NCBI RefSeq assembly: GCF_036324365.1
Contig: NZ_CP137080.1
Coordinates: 2,046,001 to 2,110,000 of the forward strand
Direction: 5' to 3'
DNA length: 64,000 nt
Source: Microbacterium limosum
Lineage (GTDB): Bacteria; Actinomycetota; Actinomycetes; Actinomycetales; Microbacteriaceae
Part shown: positions 28,538-36,521 of the stretch, in pieces
Position numbering within the stretch: position 1 is the first letter of the stretch
How the letters are laid out: each line of letters opens with the position of its first letter
Made by a program: the position numbers and the translations under genes
The notes under the pieces: generated by a model
Seen by the model: only the letters and a program-made list of their open reading frames with translations
Database searches by the model: none
Told to the model about the DNA's origin: nothing

Positions 28538-29724
28538 CCGACCACACCACGACGCCCCCGTTCGACGCCGCCGATCATCTGCCCGACGAGCTGATCGAGC
28601 GCATCCGCGCCCGCGCGGCCCGCCACGACGCCGAGAACACGTTCCCGCACGACGACCTCGACGACCTGCGGTCGGCGGGATATCTGGGGATCCTCGTGCC
28701 GCAGGACCGCGGCGGAGCCGGGCTGGGTGTCGCCGAGGCGGCGATCCTGCAGCAGCGGCTCGCCGGGGCATCCCCCGCCACGGCGCTCGCGGTGAACATG
28801 CACCTCGTGTGGACGGGAGTCGCCAAGGTGTTGCGCGACCGCGGCATCGACGACCTCGCCTTCGTGCAGGAGGGCGCCGCGGCGGGCGAGGTGTTCGCCT
28901 TCGGCATCAGCGAGGCCGGCAACGACCTCGTGCTGTTCGGCAGCGACACGGATGCCGCGCCCCTCCCCGACGGCGGATATGCCTTCACCGGCACGAAGAT
29001 CTTCACCTCCCTCTCGCCGGCGTGGACGCACCTGGGCCTGCACGGCCTCGACACGTCGTCGCCCGACGGGCCGCGGCTCGTCTACGCCTTCGTTCCGCGA
29101 TCGGCCGAGTCGGAGGGCACGATCGAGGTGCGCGACGACTGGGACACCCTGGGGATGCGCGCGACGCAGAGCCGCACGACGGTGCTCTCCGGCGCCGTCG
29201 CGCCCGCCGACCGCGTCGTGCGGTTCGTGCCGCCGGGGCCGAACCCCGACCCCCTCGTGTTCGGCATCTTCAGCGTCTTCGAGGTGCTGCTGGCGTCGGT
29301 GTACACCGGCATCGCGCGCCGTGCGCTCGACGTCGCCGTCGCGACCGCCGGCGCACGCACGTCGAAGAAGACCGGGAAGACCTACGCGCAGGACCCCGAC
29401 ATCCGGTGGCACATCGCCGACATGGCGCTCGCGTACGACGCCCTGCCGCCGCAGATCGCCTCTCTCGCCGCCGACGTCGACGCGCTCGCCGACCACGGCG
29501 CGCGCTGGTTCTCGCTGCTGGCGGGGCTCAAGCACCGCGCCACCGCGACCGCGAAGCGCGTGGTGGATGACGCGATGCTCGTCGCGGGCGGATCCTCGTA
29601 CTTCACCCGCTCCGAGCTCTCGCGTCTCTACCGCGACGTGCTCGCCGGGGCGTTCCACCCCTCCGACCCGGAGTCGGCGCACGCGACCCTCGCCTCCGCG
29701 TGGCTCGGTCCGATCGAGTCCTGA
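28534..29724 (+). CDS. Acyl-CoA dehydrogenase family flavoprotein
   Basis: 396 residues from GTG at 28534. The N-terminal helical domain has LGILVPQDRGGAGLG. The middle beta domain has FAFGISEAGND (a variant of the FAD-binding T-E-x-x-G-S-D segment), GTKIFTSLSPAWTH and MRATQSRTT. The C-terminal helical domain has SSYFTRSELSRLYRDVLAG, where the usual R-D near the end is kept. A canonical catalytic Glu is not obvious, so it may be an acyl-CoA dehydrogenase or a related flavin monooxygenase. It is coupled to the hydrolase gene before it. Confidence 0.85.
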   Translation: MTDHTTTPPFDAADHLPDELIERIRARAARHDAENTFPHDDLDDLRSAGYLGILVPQDRGGAGLGVAEAAILQQRLAGASPATALAVNMHLVWTGVAKVLRDRGIDDLAFVQEGAAAGEVFAFGISEAGNDLVLFGSDTDAAPLPDGGYAFTGTKIFTSLSPAWTHLGLHGLDTSSPDGPRLVYAFVPRSAESEGTIEVRDDWDTLGMRATQSRTTVLSGAVAPADRVVRFVPPGPNPDPLVFGIFSVFEVLLASVYTGIARRALDVAVATAGARTSKKTGKTYAQDPDIRWHIADMALAYDALPPQIASLAADVDALADHGARWFSLLAGLKHRATATAKRVVDDAMLVAGGSSYFTRSELSRLYRDVLAGAFHPSDPESAHATLASAWLGPIES

Positions 29725-29754
29725 CAGCCGCGCCCCGCGACCGGCAGCGCGCGC

Positions 29755-30027
29755 TCAGCGCCCGTCGAAGTCGAAGGCCTTCAGCAGTTCCGCGACGGCC
29801 TGCTCGCGCTCGTCGCCGCCCTGCTCGAACATCTCGCTGACGTGGGTACGCAAGTGGTTCTCCAGCAGCAGGCGGTTGAGGGATTCGAGGGCCCGCTCGA
29901 TCGCGCGCGACTGCGCGATGATGTCCATGCAGTAGTCCTCGTTCTCGATCATCTTGGTCAGGCCGCGCAGCTGGCCCTCCAGGATGCTCGTGCGGTGAAG
30001 GGCTCGGCGGCGGATGTCCTCGATCAC
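29755..30027 (-). CDS. CsoR/RcnR-family metal-sensing repressor
   Basis: 90 residues, all-helical DUF156 type. Helix 1 carries LHRTSILEGQLRGL; the putative metal ligands are Cys33 (DYCMD), His58 (ENHLRTH) and His62. CsoR copper sensors have Cys-His-Cys; here the third position is His, as in RcnR. The N-terminal His of RcnR is absent, so copper, nickel/cobalt or another inducer cannot be decided. It is not next to a transporter gene; the CsoR-like operator at 11030 is a conceivable target. Confidence 0.85.
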   Translation of the reverse strand: MIEDIRRRALHRTSILEGQLRGLTKMIENEDYCMDIIAQSRAIERALESLNRLLLENHLRTHVSEMFEQGGDEREQAVAELLKAFDFDGR

Positions 30028-30109
30028 GCCGCAAGGCTACCCTCCGGCCGACGCGGTCGGCGGTCCGGACGACGGCCCGGGCGCCGCACCCCCGTGCGAG
30101 GATGACCGG

Positions 30110-31393
30110 GTGACGCCGACCCCCACCCACCTCCTCAGCCCCGCAGACCGCGAGCGCCGCCGCGCGCTGCGCGTCATGAAGGGCGTGGCGCTCGGCGCGC
30201 TGCTGGGGATGGCCGTCGTCTTCGTGATCGCCTTCACCCTCCAGGAGGACGTTCCGTGGCTCGGCTACGTGCGGGCCGCCGCGGAGGGCGGGATGGTCGG
30301 CGCGCTGGCCGACTGGTTCGCGGTGACGGCGCTGTTCCGGCATCCCCTCGGCCTGCCCATCCCCCACACCGCGATCATCCCGCGACGCAAGGACGAGATC
30401 GGGCGCACGCTCGGGGAGTTCGTCGAGACCAACTTCCTCTCGGCCGACATCGTGCGGGGCAAGCTGGAGCAGATCGGCGTCTCCGATCGCGTCGGGGCCT
30501 GGCTGTCGCGGCCCGAGCACGCCGAGCGCGTCGCCTCGGAGGGGGCGACGCTCGCGGCGAGCGTGCTGCGAGCGCTGAGCGACGACGACGTGCAGTCGCT
30601 CGTCGCCGACCTGGCGCGTGAGCACCTCGTCGAGCCGGAGTGGGCCCCCGCCGCCGGCTCCTGGCTCGAGCGCATCGTCGAGGCGCGCGCGCACCACGGC
30701 GCGGTCGACCTCGCGGCCGACAGCATCGCGACCTGGCTGGACACCAACCGCGACGCCTTCACGGGGCTCGTCTCGCGCCGGCTGCCGTCGTGGGTCCCGA
30801 GCGTCGCGCTGCGTCTGGTCGACGACACCGCCTACAGCGAGGCCGTGAAGTTCGTCGCCGCGGTGCGCGCCGACCGGCGGCATCCGGCCCGCCTGGCCAT
30901 CGACGGCTACCTCGACCGCCTCGCCGCGAACCTGCAGGGCGACCCCGACACGATCGCGCGCTTCGAGAGCGCGAAGGCCTCGGTGTTCGACAGCCCGCGA
31001 CTGCGCCGGATCGCCGCGGATGCCTGGAACACCGCCAAGGGCGGGCTGCTCCGCTCCCTGGATGATCCCGGCAGCGGCCTGCGGGTACGGGCCCAGCAGA
31101 TCCTCGTGGAGCTCGGTGAGCGCCTGCAGACCGACGAGGGGCTGCGGGTGCGGGTGGATGTCTGGGTGAGCGATGCCGCGTCGTTCGTCGTGGAGCGCTA
31201 CCGCCACGACATCGCCTCGATCATCACCGACACGATCGAGCGCTGGGACCCCGCCGAGACGACGGAGAAGATCGAGCTGATGGTCGGCCGCGACCTGCAG
31301 TACATCCGCCTCAACGGCACGATCGTGGGCGCCCTCGCGGGGCTGGCGATCTATACGATCGCGCACCTCGTGCTCGGGGGGCCCGGGGCATAG
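30110..31393 (+). CDS. DUF445 family membrane protein
   Basis: 427 residues from GTG at 30110. The N-terminal helix (VALGALLGMAVVFVIAF) is followed by the family signature AAAEGGMVGALADWFAVTALFRHPLGLPIPHTAIIP. A long helical soluble region and a C-terminal membrane helix (NGTIVGALAGLAIYTIAHLV) complete the YjiN/DUF445 arrangement. The function is unknown. It is divergent from the CsoR gene with an 82-nt gap and precedes the cyclotransferase and SixA genes in the same direction. Confidence 0.88.
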   Translation: MTPTPTHLLSPADRERRRALRVMKGVALGALLGMAVVFVIAFTLQEDVPWLGYVRAAAEGGMVGALADWFAVTALFRHPLGLPIPHTAIIPRRKDEIGRTLGEFVETNFLSADIVRGKLEQIGVSDRVGAWLSRPEHAERVASEGATLAASVLRALSDDDVQSLVADLAREHLVEPEWAPAAGSWLERIVEARAHHGAVDLAADSIATWLDTNRDAFTGLVSRRLPSWVPSVALRLVDDTAYSEAVKFVAAVRADRRHPARLAIDGYLDRLAANLQGDPDTIARFESAKASVFDSPRLRRIAADAWNTAKGGLLRSLDDPGSGLRVRAQQILVELGERLQTDEGLRVRVDVWVSDAASFVVERYRHDIASIITDTIERWDPAETTEKIELMVGRDLQYIRLNGTIVGALAGLAIYTIAHLVLGGPGA

Positions 31394-31425
31394 CCCCGCC
31401 GCGGCGCGGACACTAGCCTGGGTGC

Positions 31426-31779
31426 GTGGCCGAAGCATCCACCGATGTCGCGCTCTTCATCTACGGGACCCTCACGCTGCCCGTCGTGCAGCTCGAGACG
31501 TTCGGCCGGCTGCTCGGCGGCGACGACGACGCGCTCTCGGGCTACACCGTCGACTATCTCGACCGCGACGACCCCCACGCGGCCGACCTCACGGGCCACG
31601 GCGTGCACGCCGTCGTGCGCCACACCGGCAATCCGCTCGATAAGGTCATGGGCATCGTGACGATCGTCACGGAGGACGAGCTCGACGCCGCCGACGAGTA
31701 CGAGATCGGCGCGTACCGGCGCACGCTCGTGCGGCTGGACTCCGGCGCGAACGCGTGGACGTACGCGCCGCGCTCGTAG
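31426..31779 (+). CDS. Gamma-glutamylcyclotransferase-like (AIG2/GGCT fold)
   Basis: 117 residues. The fold signature FIYGTLT (about 11-17), a loop around DYLDRDD and acidic residue(s) in LDAADEYE (the family's catalytic Glu lies in such an ExxY segment) are visible. Such enzymes release 5-oxoproline from gamma-glutamyl compounds. A second upstream GTG offers another start. It lies 9 nt before sixA, probably in one transcript. Confidence 0.78.
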   Translation: MAEASTDVALFIYGTLTLPVVQLETFGRLLGGDDDALSGYTVDYLDRDDPHAADLTGHGVHAVVRHTGNPLDKVMGIVTIVTEDELDAADEYEIGAYRRTLVRLDSGANAWTYAPRS

Positions 31780-31788
31780 GGTGGGCGC

Positions 31789-32277
31789 ATGAAGACGCTG
31801 GCCCTCGTACGGCACGCCAAGTCCAGCTGGGACCACCCCGGCCTCGACGACCACGACCGCACGCTGAACGAGCGGGGGCTCCGCGACGCGCCCGTCATGG
31901 CCGCGCGGCTGGCGGCGAGCGGGCTACGCCCCGGAGCGCTGCTCTCGAGCACCGCCGTTCGCGCGCGCACCACCGCCGCCGTCTTCGGAGAGGCGCTCGG
32001 TATCCAGCCCGATCTCGACGAGCGGCTCTACGGCGCGGCGCCGGGCACCCTGCTGCGCGTCGTCGCCGAGCGGGCGGATGACGCGGTCCTCGTCGTCGCG
32101 CACAACCCGGGTCTGACGGCGCTCGCGCAGCACTTCTCCGGCTTCCCTGCGGGCGCGGACGCGATCTCCCACATGCCCACGTGCGCCGTCGCGGTGTTCA
32201 CGTTCGACGTGCCGACCTGGGACGACGTGGCAGGCGCCGTCCCGGCATCCTGGAGCTTCGACGCCCCTCGCGACTGA
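31789..32277 (+). CDS. sixA: Histidine phosphatase SixA
   Basis: 162 residues with LALVRHAKSSW (RHG-type catalytic motif), DHDRTLNERGLRDAP, STAVRARTTA and VVAHNPGLT (second catalytic His). These place it in the SixA branch of the histidine phosphatase superfamily, whose E. coli member dephosphorylates phospho-histidine proteins. The target here is unknown. It is convergent with ybaK. Confidence 0.9.
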   Translation: MKTLALVRHAKSSWDHPGLDDHDRTLNERGLRDAPVMAARLAASGLRPGALLSSTAVRARTTAAVFGEALGIQPDLDERLYGAAPGTLLRVVAERADDAVLVVAHNPGLTALAQHFSGFPAGADAISHMPTCAVAVFTFDVPTWDDVAGAVPASWSFDAPRD

Positions 32278-32289
32278 CACCCGGTGCGG

Positions 32290-32766
32290 TCAGTCGACCT
32301 TCGCGACGGTGCCCTCCGTAAGGCTCACGAGCTGGTCGAACGTGAGCGGGAACACGGTGTGGGGGGTGCCGCCGGCCGCCCAGATCTGCGGATACGCGGC
32401 GAGGTCCTCGTCGACGATCGTCGTGAGGCGGTCCGGGTGGCCCGTCGGGGCGACGCCGCCGATGGCCTGACCCGTCGCCTCGCGCACCTGATCGACACTG
32501 GCGCGGGTGATCGACCCTCGACCGATCCGCTCCGCGAGGGCCGCGGTGTCGACGCGGTGCGCACCGCTGGTCATCACCAGCAGCGGCTCTCCGTCGCTCA
32601 TGAACACCAGGCTGTTGGCGATGGCACCGACCTCCACGCCCAGCGCCGCCGCGGCGAGCACGGCGGTTGACGCGGCATCCGGCAGGACGACGATCCTCCC
32701 GGGAATGCCCGCTTCGGCGAGGCGGTCGGCGACGATTCGGCTGCGGGTAGGAAGGGGCGCGCTCAC
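32290..32766 (-). CDS. YbaK/EbsC-type aminoacyl-tRNA deacylase
   Basis: 158 residues from GTG. The family features are VGAIANSLVF, a TSGAHRVD segment, the conserved Lys position shifted, and AIGGVAPTGHPDRLTTIVDEDL. Members of this superfamily hydrolyse mischarged Cys-, Pro- or Ala-tRNA. The subtype (YbaK or ProX) is not decided. It is convergent with sixA (12 nt apart). Confidence 0.82.
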   Translation of the reverse strand: MSAPLPTRSRIVADRLAEAGIPGRIVVLPDAASTAVLAAAALGVEVGAIANSLVFMSDGEPLLVMTSGAHRVDTAALAERIGRGSITRASVDQVREATGQAIGGVAPTGHPDRLTTIVDEDLAAYPQIWAAGGTPHTVFPLTFDQLVSLTEGTVAKVD

Positions 32767-33063
32767 CCCGCCAGCCTAGGGCGCGCGGCTGCTCGGTCGC
32801 GGAGGCGTCCGTTGGCTTCGCGGCGTCCGGCCCTCTCCTCGGCCGAGGGCGATCGCCTTCGCCAACTCCGGCCCTCTGCTCGGCCGAGGGCGATTGCCGA
32901 CGCGAGGGGCGGATGCCGCGATCCGGCCCTCTGCCGGGCAGATCCCCTCTCCCCGGCAGAGGAGCAGGAGGAACGCACGGGGATGCAGCACTCGGGGATG
33001 CGCGGGTTCGCGCACGCGCAACCGGCAGCCGCAAGGGCGCAGAACGGGACGAACCCGGATAAC
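32767..33063. other. Intergenic, repeat-containing, no gene
   Basis: It holds a 32-bp near-direct repeat (32826-32857 and 32867-32898, two mismatches) and a hairpin with 9-bp arms CTCTGCCGG/CCGGCAGAG (32929-32961). Both carry Arg/Pro-coding GC triplets in many frames, but no credible start/stop pair is seen. Confidence 0.5.
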
Positions 33064-33077
33064 GGTGGACCTGAGGG
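33064..33077. repeat. Target-site duplication of IS481, left copy
   Basis: GGTGGACCTGAGGG, identical to 34382-34395, which is part of the tRNA-Ala 3' half. Confidence 0.85.
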
Positions 33078-34381
33078 TGTCTGAGTTCACGACATAGGCG
33101 ACAGGTGATCGGCGACACGTGAGTCGCGTCATAGGCGACACTCGTGCATGTCGTCGAAGCATCGGGTCGTGGTGTTGAAGATCGTCGCCGGGGAGCTGTC
33201 GGTCACGGCAGCAGCGGCCGAGTACGGGATGTCTCGGCAGTACTTACACAAGCTCCTCGCCCGTTACCGCGACGAGGGTCTGGACGGGCTGAAGCCCCGA
33301 TCCCGTGCCCCGTTGACCAGCCCGCAGGCGGTCACCGACCGGGTCCGTGACCGGATCGTGCAGCTGCGGGCCGCGCTGACCGCGGCCGGAACCGACGCTG
33401 GCCCGGTCACGATCGCCTGGCACCTGACCCAGGAAGGGCTACAGGCCCCGTCGACCTCCACCATCCGCCGCATCCTGCACACTGCCGGGCTGATCGCCCC
33501 CGAACCCCGCAAACGCCCCCGCTCCTCCTACATCCGGTTCGAAGCAGACAGGCCCAACGAGACCTGGCAATCCGACTTCACCCACTGGCGCCTGGCCGAG
33601 GGCACCGACGTCGAGATCCTGAACTGGCTCGACGACCACTCCCGCAAACTGCTCTCCTGCACCGTCCACCACCCCGTCACCGGCAAAACCGTCGTGGACA
33701 CCTTCCTACACTGCGTCGACGAGTTCGGACCGCCCGCATCGACCCTCACCGACAACGGACGCGTCTACACCGCCCGCCACGGAGGGGGACGCAACGAGTT
33801 CGAATACGTCCTCGCCGCGCTGAACATCCGACAGAAGAACGGCACCCCGAACCACCCGCAAACCCAAGGGAAGATCGAACGCTTCCACCAGACCCTCAAA
33901 CGCTGGCTCACCGCCCGACCCCGCGCGGCAACCATCACGGAGCTCCAGACCCAGCTCGACCAGTTCCGGGACTACTACAACACCACCCGACCCCACCGCG
34001 CCCACGCAACCACACCCGACCTCGCCTACGCCGCCACCCCGAAAGCCACCCCCGCCGGCCACAGCGACCGCACCCACTACCGGATCCGACACGACCACGT
34101 CGACAGCAACGGGAAAATCAGCTTCCGCCGCGCGGCCCGCATGCACCACCTCGGCATCGGCGCCAACCACCGCGGGAAACGCTGCATCCTCATCGCCGAC
34201 GAACACACCGTCACCGTCATCCACCTCGACACCGGCGAAATCATCGCGACCAACACCATCGACCCCGCCCGGACCTACTGGCGAAACAACGAGAGAGAGC
34301 CCGGCCGATGGCCGGACTCTCTCTCGTAAATGTCGCCTATGACGCGACTCAGATGTCTCCTATGTCGCGACTCATCACATT
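33078..34381 (+). mobile_element. IS481-family element inserted in tRNA-Ala
   Basis: 1,304 bp. The ends carry two tiers of imperfect inverted repeats: GACATAGGCGACA near 33090 and GACATAGGAGACAT (complement) near 34360, then GTCGCGTCATAGGCGACA at about 33123-33140 and its complement at about 34331-34348. It is flanked by a 14-bp direct repeat. Confidence 0.88.
33148..34329 (+). CDS. IS481-family transposase
   Basis: 393 residues from ATG at 33148. An N-terminal HTH (ITAAAAEYGMSRQYLHKLLARYRDEG-like) and second HTH are followed by an rve integrase core with QSDFTHW (Asp), TLTDNGRVYT (Asp) and QTQGKIERFHQTLKRWL (Glu). A C-terminal beta domain with HLGIGANHRGKRCILIADEH and LDTGEII ends the protein. 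It is intact, so the element may be mobile. Confidence 0.92.
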   Translation: MSSKHRVVVLKIVAGELSVTAAAAEYGMSRQYLHKLLARYRDEGLDGLKPRSRAPLTSPQAVTDRVRDRIVQLRAALTAAGTDAGPVTIAWHLTQEGLQAPSTSTIRRILHTAGLIAPEPRKRPRSSYIRFEADRPNETWQSDFTHWRLAEGTDVEILNWLDDHSRKLLSCTVHHPVTGKTVVDTFLHCVDEFGPPASTLTDNGRVYTARHGGGRNEFEYVLAALNIRQKNGTPNHPQTQGKIERFHQTLKRWLTARPRAATITELQTQLDQFRDYYNTTRPHRAHATTPDLAYAATPKATPAGHSDRTHYRIRHDHVDSNGKISFRRAARMHHLGIGANHRGKRCILIADEHTVTVIHLDTGEIIATNTIDPARTYWRNNEREPGRWPDSLS

Positions 34382-34456
34382 GGTGGACCTGAGGGGATTC
34401 GAACCCCTGACCTCTTCATTGCGAACGAAGCGCGCTACCAACTGCGCCACAGGCCC
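34381..34456 (-). tRNA. tRNA-Ala (anticodon CGC)
   Basis: 76 nt, starting GGGCCTGTGGCGCAG. All stems pair: acceptor GGGCCTG/CAGGTCC with one G-U, anticodon stem CTTCG/TGAAG with loop TTCGCAA, T-arm AGGGGTTCGAATCCCCT. The 3' end reads ACCA. Its last 14 genomic nt plus the final A are supplied by the IS481 target duplication and IS end. Confidence 0.95.
34382..34395. repeat. Target-site duplication of IS481, right copy
   Basis: Forms the acceptor and T-stem 3' side of tRNA-Ala on the minus strand. Confidence 0.85.
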
Positions 34457-34640
34457 GTGAACCTCCGTTAGGTTATCACGGCATCGGAGGCCTCTTCGTC
34501 ACACGGGGCCCCTCGCCCCGCACCCTTCTAGGCCGCGGCTCGGCCGTGCCCGTATCACCCGACCCGGGCGAACACAACCCGTTCCCGATTGCGGATCGGC
34601 GCGCGCAGGATGGGGGGACGCAAGACGAGAGGAGCCGCAT

Positions 34641-34817
34641 ATGGCCATCGGAGATAAGGCAAAGCACGCCGCCGAAGACGTCACCGGCAAGGCGAAGGAA
34701 GCGTTCGGCAAGGCGACCGACAACGAGAGGCTCGAGGCGGAGGGCAAGGCCGATCAGGCCAAGGCCGACGCCAAGAAGGCCGGCGACAACGTCAAGGACG
34801 CCTTCGACCACAACTGA
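34641..34817 (+). CDS. CsbD-family stress protein
   Basis: 58 residues (MAIGDKAKHAAEDVTGKAKE...), with GAGAGGAG ahead of the ATG. The Lys/Ala/Glu/Asp-rich amphipathic helices with KAKEAFGKATDNERLEAEGK are the CsbD signature. In Bacillus csbD is a sigma-B stress gene; the molecular role is unknown. It is a single-gene unit with its own terminator at 34841. Confidence 0.9.
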   Translation: MAIGDKAKHAAEDVTGKAKEAFGKATDNERLEAEGKADQAKADAKKAGDNVKDAFDHN

Positions 34818-34840
34818 GTCGAGCTCCGACATCGTCGGCT

Positions 34841-34870
34841 GCGGCCCATCCCCTCGGGGGTGGGCCGCTT
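34841..34870 (+). terminator. Terminator after the CsbD gene
   Basis: GCGGCCCA/TGGGCCGC outer stem with an inner TCCCC/GGGG and a 3-nt loop, followed by TT. It could serve both directions, as the next gene is convergent. Confidence 0.8.
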
Positions 34871-34886
34871 TCGCGTGCCCGAGAGC

Positions 34887-35765
34887 TCAGCCCGCGGCCC
34901 GGCGCTGCAGCAGCTGCCGGACGTGGGCTTCGATCTCGGCGTCGTCGACCGTTCCCATCGCGGAGTAGGGCGAGACGATCGGCTGCGTGGCGCGCGCCGC
35001 GGCGAGCGACACGGGATCGGGCTGGAGACGCGCGGCCTGGGCCCGCAGGGCTTCCTCGCGCGCGGCGCGGCGCAGGGCCTCGTGCGCGGCCGCGGCATCC
35101 AGTTCGGCGGCCGCCCGGGAGCCCGCCGAGGAGACGAGCGGCTGAGGGAGCGAGCGGGGCGTCCATTCACGGGAGACCTGCTCCGGCAGCGCGACGTCCT
35201 GCACCTGGGGCTGCTCACGCTCACCGAGCATCACCGGCGCGGCGCCGGCTTCACGCATGCGTGCGCGCGTCGCCACCGCCGCCATCCGCTGGAGCACGGC
35301 GACGGCCATCACGGCGAGCCCCGCACCCGACCACAGCAGCACCTGGCCGCCGGTCTGCACGGTCTGCCATACGCCCAGCCCGATGACGGCGAGCGCGGCG
35401 AAGAGCAGCGCGGTGGCGACGAGGCGCGCACGTCGCCGGGCACGGGCGCGGCGGGCCTGAGGAGCGTGGCGCGCGGCCTCGAGCTCGAGTCGCAGCTGCT
35501 CGAGCTCTGCGGCCTGCTTCTCGGACTGCAGGCGCTTGGCGAGCTTCTGCTGCTGCGCGGCGGTGCGGGCGGTCAGCTCCAGGCGAACCTCTTCGGGTGT
35601 CTCGCTGGTCTCGGCGAGCACCCGGAGGGCCTGGTTGAGCCGCACGGCGTTGCGCTCGGCGGCGTAGTACCGATGCCGGTTCTGCCATGTGGGCATGAGA
35701 TACACCAGCCACAGCGCAGCGGCGACCAGCACGATCACGCCACCGCCGAGAACCTGCCCACCCAT
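34887..35765 (-). CDS. Uncharacterised membrane protein with coiled coil
   Basis: 292 residues from ATG at 35765 (MGGQVLGGGVIVLVAAALW). Layout: an N-terminal membrane helix (about 3-22), a long basic coiled coil (about 45-120, LTARTAAQQQKLAKRLQSEKQAAELEQL), two more membrane helices (about 121-165), and a cytoplasmic Ala/Arg/Gln-rich tail ending SPYSAMGTVDDAEIEAHVRQLLQRR. Similar Microbacteriaceae proteins are sometimes called large exoprotein, for which I see no support. The function is unknown. Confidence 0.75.
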   Translation of the reverse strand: MGGQVLGGGVIVLVAAALWLVYLMPTWQNRHRYYAAERNAVRLNQALRVLAETSETPEEVRLELTARTAAQQQKLAKRLQSEKQAAELEQLRLELEAARHAPQARRARARRRARLVATALLFAALAVIGLGVWQTVQTGGQVLLWSGAGLAVMAVAVLQRMAAVATRARMREAGAAPVMLGEREQPQVQDVALPEQVSREWTPRSLPQPLVSSAGSRAAAELDAAAAHEALRRAAREEALRAQAARLQPDPVSLAAARATQPIVSPYSAMGTVDDAEIEAHVRQLLQRRAAG

Positions 35766-35849
35766 GGCGCCTACGGTATGCGAGCCGGGGCGATACCGAC
35801 CGCATCCGCCCGCGTGTCGGGTCATGATCGCATGAACGCGGATGCCGCG

Positions 35850-36491
35850 TCACACTCCCGGCGCGCTGGGCTCCCGATCGGCCGGGGGCACGGTCGCGGC
35901 GTCTCGCGGTGCCTGCCCGCGCACCCACCGATCGAGCACGCCGTGCGGCACCTCCTCGCGGGTGATCGCGAACGCGTAGTGGTCGCGCCAGTCGCCGTCG
36001 ATGTGGATGTATCGGCGCCGAAGACCCTCGTAGCGGAAGCCGAGTTTCTCCACGACCCGCAGGCTCGCCTGGTTCTCCGGACGGATGCAGATCTCCATCC
36101 GGTGCAGCCGCAGGTCGGTGAAGCAGAGGTCGGTGGCCATCGCTACCGAGGTGGGCGTGATGGACTTGCCCGCGAAGCGCTCGCTGACCCAGTAGCCGAT
36201 CGTCGCGCTCGAGAGCGACCCGCGCGCGATCCCCCACACGTTCAGCTGGCCGGCGACGAGCCCGTCGTACTCCATCACGAGCGGCACGCCGAGACCGTCA
36301 CGGTACTGCTGCAGCAGACGGCGGATGCCGAGGCGCATATCGAACGAGACCGGCCCGTCGGGGCTCGTGGCCTCCCAGCGCTGCAGCCACGTGCGGTTGG
36401 ACAGCAGCTCCTGCTGCAGCACCCGCGCGTCCTTCGCGCGGACGAGCCGGATCGACACGGGTCCGTGCGCGCGGGGCAGCTCGATCTCCAT
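35850..36491 (-). CDS. GNAT acetyltransferase, RimJ/RimL-like
   Basis: 213 residues from ATG at 36491. The RimJ-type order of motifs is present: VSIRLVRAKDARVL, a central beta sheet GIARGSLSSATIGYWVSERFAGKSI (motif with the acetyl-CoA loop degenerate), RLHRMEICIRPENQASLRVVEKLGFRYEGLRRRYIHIDGDWRDHYAFAIT. The substrate is probably an N-terminal amino group of a ribosomal or other protein, by analogy only. It lies 30 nt after the galU gene's stop, in the same direction. Confidence 0.9.
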   Translation of the reverse strand: MEIELPRAHGPVSIRLVRAKDARVLQQELLSNRTWLQRWEATSPDGPVSFDMRLGIRRLLQQYRDGLGVPLVMEYDGLVAGQLNVWGIARGSLSSATIGYWVSERFAGKSITPTSVAMATDLCFTDLRLHRMEICIRPENQASLRVVEKLGFRYEGLRRRYIHIDGDWRDHYAFAITREEVPHGVLDRWVRGQAPRDAATVPPADREPSAPGV

Positions 36492-36521
36492 GCGCGCTCC
36501 CTCGACCCGTGCGGCGGGGCG

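Noticed and set aside
32826..32898. CRISPR array
   Set aside because: Only two repeat copies with mismatches and a 9-nt separation; no cas genes nearby.
33064..34395. Phage attachment sites at tRNA-Ala
   Set aside because: The only gene between the repeats is a DDE transposase in IS481 ends. A 14-bp target duplication explains it; no integrase is adjacent.
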